DNA from: JBIOJM01 sp044450785
GTDB lineage: Bacteria > Planctomycetota > Planctomycetia > Isosphaerales > Isosphaeraceae
Length of the DNA stretch: 6,276 nucleotides
Assembly (NCBI GenBank): GCA_044450785.1
Contig: JBIOJM010000466.1
Location: 1-6,276, forward strand
Direction: 5' to 3'
Within the stretch, counting starts at the first letter, position 1; every line of letters begins with the position of its first letter. The position numbers and the translations under genes were made by a program. Positions 1-6,153 of the stretch are shown here, piece by piece. The notes beneath the pieces are model-generated. The model was not told the DNA's origin. It ran no database searches and saw nothing but the letters and a program-made list of their open reading frames with translations.

Positions 1-81
1 CCCCGGCCGGGTCGGTGACCGACGGTAACGGTGGCAATAACTACAATGTGACCTTCGTCAACAACACGACGGGCACGATCA
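1..81 (+). repeat. Direct repeat, copy 1 (YDG-repeat tail)
   Basis: These 81 bases are identical, base for base, to 250-330. They encode the end of a YDG repeat (PAGSVTDGNGG, then NNYNVTFVNNTTGTI). The match probably continues to the left of the window, because identity runs right up to the edge. The spacing between copies is 249 bp, exactly 83 codons. Confidence 0.95.
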
Positions 82-1310
82 CCAGGGCGGCGATCGCGGT
101 GACGGCGGCGACCAACAGCAAGACCTACGACGGCACGACGAGCGCGACGGCGACGCCGGCGATCACGTCGGGCAGCCTGGCCACGGGCGATCTGCCCGAC
201 TTCACGGAGACGTACGACACCAAAAACGCGGGCACGAGCGAGACGCTCACCCCGGCCGGGTCGGTGACCGACGGTAACGGTGGCAATAACTACAATGTGA
301 CCTTCGTCAACAACACGACGGGCACGATCAGCCCGGCCCCGCTGACCGTGACGCTGAAGGATGCCTCGATGGTTTACGGCTCGGCGCTTCCGAACGTGAC
401 GTACACGATCACCGGGTTCATCGGCGCGGACACGACGAGCGTGGTGAGCGGCGCGCCGGTGATCACGCCGGCGGCGACGTCCGCCAGCAACGTCGGCGTC
501 TACGCGATCACGATCACGGCCGGCACCTTGAGCGCCGCCAATTACGACTTCCCCGCGGCTGACCTGGTCGGAAGTCACCTGACAATCACTCCGGCCTCGC
601 TGACGATCACCGCCAACCCCCAGACCATGCTTGCCGGCCAGGCCGTGCCCACGCTGACGGACTCCATCAGCGGGCTCGTCAACAACGCCGCACCGTTCAC
701 GACACCGCCGTCGCTATCCACCACGGCAACCTCGGCAAGCCCGCCGGGCAGCTATCCCATCAACGCCGGCGGCGCCGTCTCGCCCAATTACAAGATCACC
801 TACGTGGGCGGCACGCTCACCGTGCTCCCCGCGCTGGCGACCGTCCAGAATGTCTCGATCAAGAAGATGACGGTCAAGCGTAAGACAACGCAGGTGATCG
901 TCCTTCAATTCAACGAAGCTGTGAATTCCGTGGGCGCCCAGAATGTCAAGACTTACAAGCTCGTCACCGTGCCCAAGAGCAAGAAACAGACGGGCACGGC
1001 GGTGGCGCTGTCGAAGGCGACTTACAACTCCACAACGTTCACGGTCACGCTGACGACCCGCAAGCCGCTGGTCCTGAATCCACCGATCAAGCTCACCGTC
1101 GTGGCTGCGAGTCTGCTGGATACTCTGGGCCGCCCGCTGAACGGCGGAACGAATTCCGTGGCCATTCTCAGCAAGAGTGGAGCCAGTGTCACGAACGCCG
1201 TTTCGCTCGCTCGGACAGACCGTCTCTCGGTCCACGCGGTTGATGCGCTGCTGGAAGCGGGGTTCAGCCCGGATCTTCGCCGTGGGCGTACGTCACGCGT
1301 TCTAGCCTGA
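1..1310 (+). CDS. Repetitive extracellular protein with YDG and MBG-type domains, 3' part only
   Basis: The reading frame is already open at base 3 and ends at TGA 1308-1310, leaving 435 C-terminal residues; the true start is upstream of the window. Domains in order, by nucleotide: the tail of one YDG repeat (3-80); a complete 83-residue YDG repeat (81-329) with the hallmark KTYDGTT; an MBG-type domain (about 330-596) with MVYGSALP and an SAANYDF segment; a second MBG-type domain (about 597-830) with SPNYKITYVGGTLTV; then a Lys-containing beta-rich domain (about 840-1200) resembling Ig-like C-terminal domains of planctomycete surface proteins, with LQFNEAV and LDTLGRPLNGG. YDG and MBG domains are small beta modules found in tandem in large secreted or surface proteins, often adhesin-like, so an extracellular structural or adhesive role is inferred. 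The C-terminus is basic (RRGRTSRVLA); I see no LPXTG, PEP-CTERM or transmembrane anchor. The signal peptide would be on the missing N-terminus. Confidence 0.88.
   Translation, partial: PAGSVTDGNGGNNYNVTFVNNTTGTITRAAIAVTAATNSKTYDGTTSATATPAITSGSLATGDLPDFTETYDTKNAGTSETLTPAGSVTDGNGGNNYNVTFVNNTTGTISPAPLTVTLKDASMVYGSALPNVTYTITGFIGADTTSVVSGAPVITPAATSASNVGVYAITITAGTLSAANYDFPAADLVGSHLTITPASLTITANPQTMLAGQAVPTLTDSISGLVNNAAPFTTPPSLSTTATSASPPGSYPINAGGAVSPNYKITYVGGTLTVLPALATVQNVSIKKMTVKRKTTQVIVLQFNEAVNSVGAQNVKTYKLVTVPKSKKQTGTAVALSKATYNSTTFTVTLTTRKPLVLNPPIKLTVVAASLLDTLGRPLNGGTNSVAILSKSGASVTNAVSLARTDRLSVHAVDALLEAGFSPDLRRGRTSRVLA
250..330 (+). repeat. Direct repeat, copy 2 (YDG-repeat tail)
   Basis: This is the second exact copy of 1-81. 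Identity stops at 331 (g here, c at the matching base 82), where the protein switches from the YDG array to the first MBG-type domain. This is therefore the last unit of the in-frame YDG array. Perfect identity including third codon positions points to recent duplication or gene conversion rather than purely protein-level selection. Confidence 0.95.
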
Positions 1311-1334
1311 CGGTCGGCTCGATCCCCTCGACCG
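1311..1334. terminator. Weak inverted repeat between convergent genes, possible shared terminator
   Basis: CGGTCG (1311-1316) and CGACCG (1329-1334) can pair as a 6-bp GC-rich stem with a 12-base loop. It lies exactly in the 25-base gap between the plus-strand stop codon (1308-1310) and the minus-strand stop codon (1336-1338), so it could serve both transcripts. Neither side has a U-tract and the loop is large, so a classical intrinsic terminator is not well supported. Confidence 0.25.
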
Positions 1335-1335
1335 C

Positions 1336-2838
1336 TCAGGCGAGGATCTCGCGGATCGGCTTGCCGTGTTCGACCTCCAGCCTCTTCCGCCCGGGGATCT
1401 CGAGTCGGTGGGAGTCGAGGCCGAGGAGGTGGAGGACTGTTGCGTGGATGTCGGTGACATAGTGACGCGGCTCGACGGCGTGGAAGCCGAGCTCGTCGGT
1501 CGCGCCGTGGACGACGCCCCCCTGGACGCCGCCGCCGGCCATCCAGACCGAGAAGCCGTAGTTGTGATGGTCACGGCCGTCGGCACCTTGCGCGTAGGGG
1601 GTGCGGCCGAACTCGGTGGTCCAGACCACCACGGTGTCGTCGAGCAGGCCGCGGCGCTTGAGGTCGATCAGCAGCCCGGCGATGGGCTTGTCGACCTTGG
1701 CGCAGAGGGTCGAGTGGTTGGCGCGGAGGCCGGAATGGGCGTCCCAGGCGCCGGCGGCACCCTCGCCGTGGAAGACCTGGATGAAGCGGACCCCGCGCTC
1801 GGCCAGGCGGCGGGCCGCGAGCATCTGCTGGCCGAACGGGCGGGTGACGTCGCGGTCGAGCCCGTACAGTCTGCGAGTGGATTCGTCCTCGTCCTGGAAG
1901 CGGAGGACTTCCGGGACGGCCGTCTGCATGCGGAAGGCCAGCTCGTACGACTTGATCCGGGCGCGGAGCTTGGGGTCGGAGGGGTACTCGATGGCCGCGA
2001 GCCGGTTGAGCCGCCCTAACAGGTCGGCCTTCATCGCCCCCTCGATCGGCCCGACGGGCACGCCCGGCCGAGCAAAGGGCAGCGGGTCGGAAGGGTCGAC
2101 CTTGAGCAGCACGCCCGAGTTCTCCGGCCCCAGGTAGTTCGCGTCGGTGGCCCCCATGCACTGGTACTCGAGGGGCGGGCCCATCGAGATGAACTGCGGG
2201 AGGTCGTCGCAGAGCGCCCCGAGCCCGTAGTGAACCCACGCGCCGATCGTCGGATAGCAGCCGTCAAGCAGGTGCCGGCCGGTGAAGAACTCCATCTGGG
2301 CGCCATGGTTGTTGTCGGTCGTGTACATCGACCGGACCACGGCGATCTCGTCGACGCATTCGCGCACGTGCGGCCACCAATCGCTGACCTCGATCCCGCT
2401 CCGACCGCCTTTCTTGAACCCGATCTGCGTCGGGTAGATCCGCCCCTTCGTCTTGTCGACGATGTTGTTGGCGACCTGCTCGCGGACGTTTTTGATATGA
2501 GGTGAGCCGAAGACCGCCTGCTTGTGCGGGCTTTCGTTGATCGTCTTGCCCGCGTGCTTCGTCAATTCGGGCTTGGGGTCGAAGCTCTCGAGGTGGCTGA
2601 CCCCTCCCCGCATCATCAACCAGATGACCCGTTTGGCCCGCGGCGGGAAATGGGGCTTGCCGTCGGGCGGGCCCCAGCCGTGAACCGGTTGGGCGCGGAC
2701 CACCCCGTCCCGGTGAAGCATCGCCCCCAATGCCAGGCCGACGAAGCCCATACCCACGTCCGCCAGGAAGCCCCGGCGCGTGGGGCCGGTGCAGGCGCAG
2801 CTTGCGAGATGTTCGTCCATGGCGGTCGCTCGATTCAT
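1336..2838 (-). CDS. DUF1501 family protein with Tat signal (alkaline phosphatase/sulfatase-like fold)
   Basis: This is a 500-residue protein, a typical length for the family. The start is set at 2838 because its ATG overlaps the upstream stop as ATGA. The frame stays open upstream to 2970, but that extra part lies inside the DUF1553 gene and has no family resemblance; ATG at 2820 is an alternative start. An N-terminal twin-arginine signal, TRRGFL (residues 20-25), is followed by a hydrophobic stretch and an RAQ cleavage-like site near 48-50. Family landmarks are GGVSHLESFDPKPEL (78-92), HGAQMEFFTGRH (178-189), NYLGPENSGV (234-243), AWDAH (364-368), VVWTTEFGRTP (403-413) and GRDHHNYGFSVWMAGGG (421-437), with a conserved C-terminus ending PIREILA. 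DUF1501 proteins belong to the alkaline phosphatase/sulfatase-like superfamily; His/Asp residues in these motifs may bind metal, but the formylglycine CxPxR motif of true sulfatases is absent and the substrate is unknown. It is the second gene of the operon, translated after its PSCyt partner and exported folded by Tat. Confidence 0.93.
   Translation of the reverse strand: MNRATAMDEHLASCACTGPTRRGFLADVGMGFVGLALGAMLHRDGVVRAQPVHGWGPPDGKPHFPPRAKRVIWLMMRGGVSHLESFDPKPELTKHAGKTINESPHKQAVFGSPHIKNVREQVANNIVDKTKGRIYPTQIGFKKGGRSGIEVSDWWPHVRECVDEIAVVRSMYTTDNNHGAQMEFFTGRHLLDGCYPTIGAWVHYGLGALCDDLPQFISMGPPLEYQCMGATDANYLGPENSGVLLKVDPSDPLPFARPGVPVGPIEGAMKADLLGRLNRLAAIEYPSDPKLRARIKSYELAFRMQTAVPEVLRFQDEDESTRRLYGLDRDVTRPFGQQMLAARRLAERGVRFIQVFHGEGAAGAWDAHSGLRANHSTLCAKVDKPIAGLLIDLKRRGLLDDTVVVWTTEFGRTPYAQGADGRDHHNYGFSVWMAGGGVQGGVVHGATDELGFHAVEPRHYVTDIHATVLHLLGLDSHRLEIPGRKRLEVEHGKPIREILA
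2835..2838 (-). promoter_or_regulatory. ATGA stop/start overlap coupling two genes
   Basis: On the minus strand the ATG of the DUF1501 gene (2838-2836) shares bases with the TGA that ends the DUF1549/DUF1553 gene (2837-2835). I see no clear Shine-Dalgarno sequence just upstream of this ATG, so translation of the second gene probably depends on ribosomes terminating on the first. Confidence 0.8.
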
Positions 2839-5723
2839 CGGATCGTGACAAAATCGTTGTGGTTCAGCAAAACGTGGACCAAGGCTGAGCGGGCACGCGC
2901 TTCCGGCGGTGCGGCTTGCTTCCCCTCGGACGCGAACGCCGCGGCCAGCCGGGCGAGGCCCGACGCGCACTCGGTCCGCTCCGCATCAGTCGGCTCGCGC
3001 CCGAACAGGCGCACGAAGGCCGAGTCCGTGAAGGCAGTCCGCGCCCTAGGGCCCCCGCCGACCTCGCGGTCGATCTCCGACGCGATGTCGCGAGCGCGGG
3101 TCAAGACCATCCCGCTGTTAATCAACGCCAGCGCCTGTTGCGGCACGATCGTCTCGTGGCGGCGGTAGCACTCCGTCACGTTGGCGGCGTCGAACATGGT
3201 GAGCAACGGGATGTTGTCTCCGCTTGCATAGCGGTAGTAGATCGTCCGGCGCGTGCCGGCCTCGGCAGCGGCGACGGGCAGGTCGGGCCCACCGATCGTG
3301 CGGTCGAGACGTCCGGCGAGGAAGAGGACGCTGTCGCGGACGACCTCTCCTTCCATGCGCCGGAGGTTCGTCCGCCAGACGTAACGGTTGTCGGGGTCGA
3401 TCTTCACGTTCGGGTCCCCTGGGCCGGCGTCGGACGATCGCAGCCGGTAGGCCCGCGACGTGACGATCAGCCGGTGCAAGTGCTTGAGGCTCCAGCCCGA
3501 TTCCATGAATTCGACAGCGAGCCAGTCAAGCAGCTCGTGGAGTTCAGGCCGGGGCGTCCTCAGGCCGAAATCGTACGCGGAGCCGGCCAGGTCCTCGCCG
3601 AAATGCCGGGCCCAGACATGGTTGACCGCGACGCGAGCCGTCAGGGGGTTGTGGCGGCCGGCGATCCAGCGGGCCAGCGCGAGGCGGCGGCCGGTGCTGA
3701 CCCTCGAATAAGGGGCGTTGCTCGGGGTGTCGCGGTAGGTCGTCTTGGCGCGGGGGAATTCGAGCGGGCGAGGTGTGTACGCGGTGGTGAGGGGTGCTTT
3801 GGCGGCCGCCTCGGCCTTGCTGTACAGCGGAAGGGCGGCGGCCAGGCGCCCCCGCGCGTCGACGAGCGCCGCGGCGGCCTTCGCGCGGGCGGCCTTGAAG
3901 GGGTCTCCCTTCTCTCCCGGACCGGAGGCAAGGAAGCCGTCGAGGTTGCGCCGGGCGCGGGTGAGGTCTCTCAAGGCAACCCGGCGGTTGGTATCGGCTT
4001 CGATGAGTGCGACCTGGCGCTGGGCAGCCAGGGCCGCACGGGCCGCCTCGGCCCAGCACCCGGAACCGCTCGCCTTGGCCCCCTGGTCCTCGAACCGCTC
4101 GGCATTCAGGACCGCCTTCAAGGCCGACTGTCTCGCCGCGGCCAAGGCCAGGGCCGACTTCGCGACGTCCCGGTCCTCCCGGGCGTCACGGGCAGCCCGC
4201 TGGGCGAGCGCCAGCGCCTCGACCGCCAGGGCGGCCGCGGCCTGTGCCGCCTTGAGCGCCTCCGGCTTGCCGGCGGCGGCAATGACCTTCACCTCGGCCT
4301 GACGGTCGGCTTCGATCGCCGCGGCGAGCGCCTTGTCCGTTTGCTTGGCCCGCTCGAGCGCATTGTCGCCGGCGGAACGGGCCTGGCTCACCGCCTTCTC
4401 GGCCCCGTCCAGGGCCTCGCGGACGACGAATTCACGCTTGTCGGGGCAGGCGGCGGTGAGGGGGAGCGGGACGGCGTCGACCTTGACCTCGCCGCCCAGT
4501 ACGGCGGGTATCGCGGGTCGGAGCGACCGCGACTTGTCGGGATTGGCCTCGTCACCGCGGATGAACAGGAACGTCGGCGTCGTCAGGAAGTCGTCGAACG
4601 CACGCGGCAGGCCCGCCCGGGTGCGGTCGGGCTGACCCGGCACGCGGTCGATCCGGATGTGGTACGGCTCGAAGAAGGCGCGGAAGCGGTAGTAGTCCGC
4701 CTGAGAGACCGGGTCAAACTTGTGGTCGTGGCAGCGGGCGCACTGGATCGTCACGCCGAGGAAGGCGCGGGCGGTGTGCTCGACGGTGTTGGCCAGCCAG
4801 GCGTTCCGGTTGAAGACGTCCCAGTTGCGGACGAGGAACCCGGTGGCTCGGACGGTTGCCGGGTCGTCGGGTGCGAGTTCATCCCCGGCGAGCATCTCCT
4901 CGATCATCCGGTCGTAGCCCTTGTCCGCGTTGAGCGACGCGACGATCCAGTCGCGCCAGTGCCAGATATGCGGGTGACTGTAGCGGACCTCCTCGCCGAG
5001 CCCGTACCAGTCACTGTACCGCCAGACGTCCATCCAGTGCCGCCCCCAGCGCTCACCGTGGCGGGGGTCGGATAGCAAGCGATCGACGATTTTTTCCTCG
5101 GCATTCGCCGACCCGTCGGCGAGGAAGGCGCGGCGCTCCTCGCGGGTCGGCGGCAGGCCGATCAGGTCGATGTAGGCGCGACGGAGCCAGAGGTCTTTGC
5201 CCACCGGGTGGCTCGGCTTCAGGCCGCGCGACTGGTGAGCGGCGGCGAGGAAGGCGTCGATCGGGTTGCGTGCCCAGGCCGGGTCCGCCGCGCGCGGGAC
5301 GCCGGGGCGCGCCGGGGGCTGGTAGGCCCAATGCTTTCGAGGGTCCGCGGGGGTCGGCTCGGGCGGGGCATTGGCACCCTGGTCGATCCACGAGCGAAGC
5401 GCCGCGACCTCGCCCGCGCTGAGAGCATTGCCTTCGCTCTCGGGCGGCATGCGGTCCGCGCCGTCGGCCCCGGTCACGCGGTCGATCAGCAGGCTCTCAC
5501 CGCTCTTGCCCGGCTCGACGGCCGGCCCTCCCTCGCCCCCGCGGCGAATCAATGCCGCGGTATCCAGCCGCAGGCCCGCCTTCTGCCGGATCGCCCCGTG
5601 GCAACTCGTGCATCGGGCGGTCAGGATCGGCTTGACCTCGCGCCCGTAATCGACCGGCGGTGCGGCCCTGGCCGGCTCAACCAGCCCGAGGACGAACGCC
5701 AGGATCATCAGCTTGATCTTCAT
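2835..5723 (-). CDS. PSCyt1-DUF1549(PSCyt2)-DUF1553(PSD1) planctomycete cytochrome-like protein
   Basis: This is a 962-residue secreted protein. The start at 5723 is chosen because it gives a clean Sec signal peptide (MKIKLMILAF onward, cleavage after ARA at about residue 20) and has GAGG 7 bases upstream. The frame remains open to 6029, but that extension looks non-coding. Domains: PSCyt1 (about 24-118) with haem-binding CTSCH (38-42) and a DRMPP segment whose Met92 is a plausible axial ligand; PSCyt2/DUF1549 (about 153-350) with YIDLIGLPPT, DPRHGERWGRHWMDVWRYSD and a second CxxCH, CARCHDHKFDP (328-338); a short beta segment (about 380-425); an alanine-rich predicted coiled coil (about 435-645); and PSD1/DUF1553 (about 650-925) with NPLTARVAVNHVWARHFG (692-709), followed by a C-terminal tail ending in FVTIR. 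Domain order is canonical for this planctomycete family. It acts outside the cytoplasm and may carry up to two haems. The biochemical reaction is not known to me. It is first in the operon with the DUF1501 gene. Confidence 0.94.
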   Translation of the reverse strand: MKIKLMILAFVLGLVEPARAAPPVDYGREVKPILTARCTSCHGAIRQKAGLRLDTAALIRRGGEGGPAVEPGKSGESLLIDRVTGADGADRMPPESEGNALSAGEVAALRSWIDQGANAPPEPTPADPRKHWAYQPPARPGVPRAADPAWARNPIDAFLAAAHQSRGLKPSHPVGKDLWLRRAYIDLIGLPPTREERRAFLADGSANAEEKIVDRLLSDPRHGERWGRHWMDVWRYSDWYGLGEEVRYSHPHIWHWRDWIVASLNADKGYDRMIEEMLAGDELAPDDPATVRATGFLVRNWDVFNRNAWLANTVEHTARAFLGVTIQCARCHDHKFDPVSQADYYRFRAFFEPYHIRIDRVPGQPDRTRAGLPRAFDDFLTTPTFLFIRGDEANPDKSRSLRPAIPAVLGGEVKVDAVPLPLTAACPDKREFVVREALDGAEKAVSQARSAGDNALERAKQTDKALAAAIEADRQAEVKVIAAAGKPEALKAAQAAAALAVEALALAQRAARDAREDRDVAKSALALAAARQSALKAVLNAERFEDQGAKASGSGCWAEAARAALAAQRQVALIEADTNRRVALRDLTRARRNLDGFLASGPGEKGDPFKAARAKAAAALVDARGRLAAALPLYSKAEAAAKAPLTTAYTPRPLEFPRAKTTYRDTPSNAPYSRVSTGRRLALARWIAGRHNPLTARVAVNHVWARHFGEDLAGSAYDFGLRTPRPELHELLDWLAVEFMESGWSLKHLHRLIVTSRAYRLRSSDAGPGDPNVKIDPDNRYVWRTNLRRMEGEVVRDSVLFLAGRLDRTIGGPDLPVAAAEAGTRRTIYYRYASGDNIPLLTMFDAANVTECYRRHETIVPQQALALINSGMVLTRARDIASEIDREVGGGPRARTAFTDSAFVRLFGREPTDAERTECASGLARLAAAFASEGKQAAPPEARARSALVHVLLNHNDFVTIR
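3789..4427 (-). other. Alanine-rich coiled-coil insert between DUF1549 and DUF1553
   Basis: Residues about 433-645 of the PSCyt protein are dominated by Ala with Lys, Arg, Glu, Asp and Gln. Roughly one third of residues 441-640 are Ala by hand count, and there is no proline between 489 and 601. Hydrophobic and charged spacing suggests long helices, likely a coiled-coil hairpin: a GPGEKGDP break near 601-608 separates a final helix. One isolated cysteine (C556) lies in it. No known domain is recognised here. Confidence 0.7.
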
Positions 5724-5730
5724 CGAGTCG

Positions 5731-5734
5731 CCTC
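5731..5734 (-). promoter_or_regulatory. Ribosome binding site of the PSCyt gene
   Basis: The minus strand reads GAGG here, separated by 7 bases from the ATG at 5723. This spacing is near ideal and decides the start against the longer open frame reaching 6029. Confidence 0.65.
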
Positions 5735-5771
5735 GCAGGCCGGGCGTCCCGTTGCGGTATGCCCCTGAAAG

Positions 5772-5801
5772 ATTATCCCCGGCGGCGGAAGAGTGCGTCA
5801 A
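5772..5801 (-). promoter_or_regulatory. Sigma70-like promoter of the PSCyt-DUF1501 operon
   Basis: Read on the minus strand, TTGACG (5801-5796) is followed by an 18-base spacer and GATAAT (5777-5772). Both hexamers match the sigma70 consensus at five of six positions. The AT-rich tract at 5801-5817 immediately upstream could act as an UP-like element. Transcription would start near 5765 and give a leader of about 40 bases before the ATG at 5723. Confidence 0.6.
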
Positions 5802-6009
5802 ACATAATTTAAACAATGGGCGCCGAGAGGCTGGAATCCCAATGGGGGACTGAGACATGGTAAAAAGTTGATGCGCGGTCCTTCCGGTCGGGATCGGCCG
5901 TGTCATACCAACCCGACGCGCAAGTTTTGATGTTGCGCTGTTCTCTGCTGAATTCACGACACGGCCCGGTACTCCTTCACAAAGAGAATACGCACACAGC
6001 GTGTTTTCC

Positions 6010-6036
6010 AGCGTCACAAGCGTCACCAAGCGTCAC
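6010..6036. repeat. Three short direct repeats of AGCGTCAC
   Basis: AGCGTCAC occurs at 6010-6017, 6019-6026 and 6029-6036, with repeat steps of 9 and 10 bases (close to one helical turn). On the minus strand each reads GTGACGCT. The cluster sits about 210-235 bases upstream of the operon -35 box and abuts a palindrome, so it could be a regulator-binding array; this is inference. Confidence 0.6.
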
Positions 6037-6048
6037 GCGGTCGCGTGA
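6033..6048. repeat. 16-base palindrome, possible operator
   Basis: TCACGCG (6033-6039) and CGCGTGA (6042-6048) are perfect inverted repeats around a 2-base centre. The left arm overlaps the last AGCGTCAC direct repeat. This is the shape of a binding site for a dimeric regulator, but no regulator gene is visible in the window and a 7-bp arm can occur by chance in a region of this size. Confidence 0.4.
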
Positions 6049-6153
6049 ATTTGAGCTGCGTCCGGGTCTCCGTGAATTAGATTGTCTGAGCAACTCTCTA
6101 TGTCACTCACACTTACGTGTGGCGACTCTTCGGTTCTCGGAGGTTTTGTACTC

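Larger units (their letters stand above)
5802..6153. other. Intergenic region without a convincing gene
   Basis: About 350 bases lie between the operon promoter and a weak divergent start candidate. The base composition is visibly less GC-rich than in the genes. Short open frames on both strands (plus 5900-6157; the minus-strand extension to 6029) lack domain resemblance, GC-rich third positions and good start signals. The region does hold short direct repeats, a palindrome and several copies of CGTGAATT, listed separately. No tRNA, rRNA or CRISPR pattern was seen. Confidence 0.6.

Noticed and set aside
1..330. The 249-base direct repeats as a CRISPR array or mobile-element repeat
   Set aside because: The repeats are in frame, encode a YDG domain and have coding spacers of exact codon length, so they are protein repeats.
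1366..2019. 217-codon plus-strand open frame opposite the DUF1501 gene
   Set aside because: It is a shadow of the DUF1501 coding sequence, with low-complexity Val/Glu/Gly-rich translation and no domain.
2839..2970. 44-residue N-terminal extension of the DUF1501 protein
   Set aside because: It lies within the DUF1553 coding region, is Arg/Gly-rich, and would place the Tat signal about 60 residues in. The ATGA overlap gives a natural start.
2916..5075. 719-codon open frame on the plus strand, antisense to the PSCyt gene
   Set aside because: It mirrors the GC-rich codons of the opposite-strand gene, which has clear conserved domains. The antisense translation has no recognisable motifs, and such long shadow frames are expected in DNA of this composition.
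5896..5966. 9-bp inverted repeat GGCCGTGTC / GACACGGCC with a 53-base loop
   Set aside because: A 9-bp match at such distance is expected about by chance in a region of this length, and no supporting structure surrounds it.
5724..6029. 102-residue N-terminal extension of the PSCyt protein
   Set aside because: The downstream ATG at 5723 has a Shine-Dalgarno sequence and begins a clean signal peptide. The extension would bury that signal peptide and overlaps the predicted promoter.
6106..6123. Small hairpin CACAC-TTAC-GTGTG
   Set aside because: The stem is only 5 bp, with a possible wobble extension, and has no U-tract or position that suggests a terminator or riboswitch.
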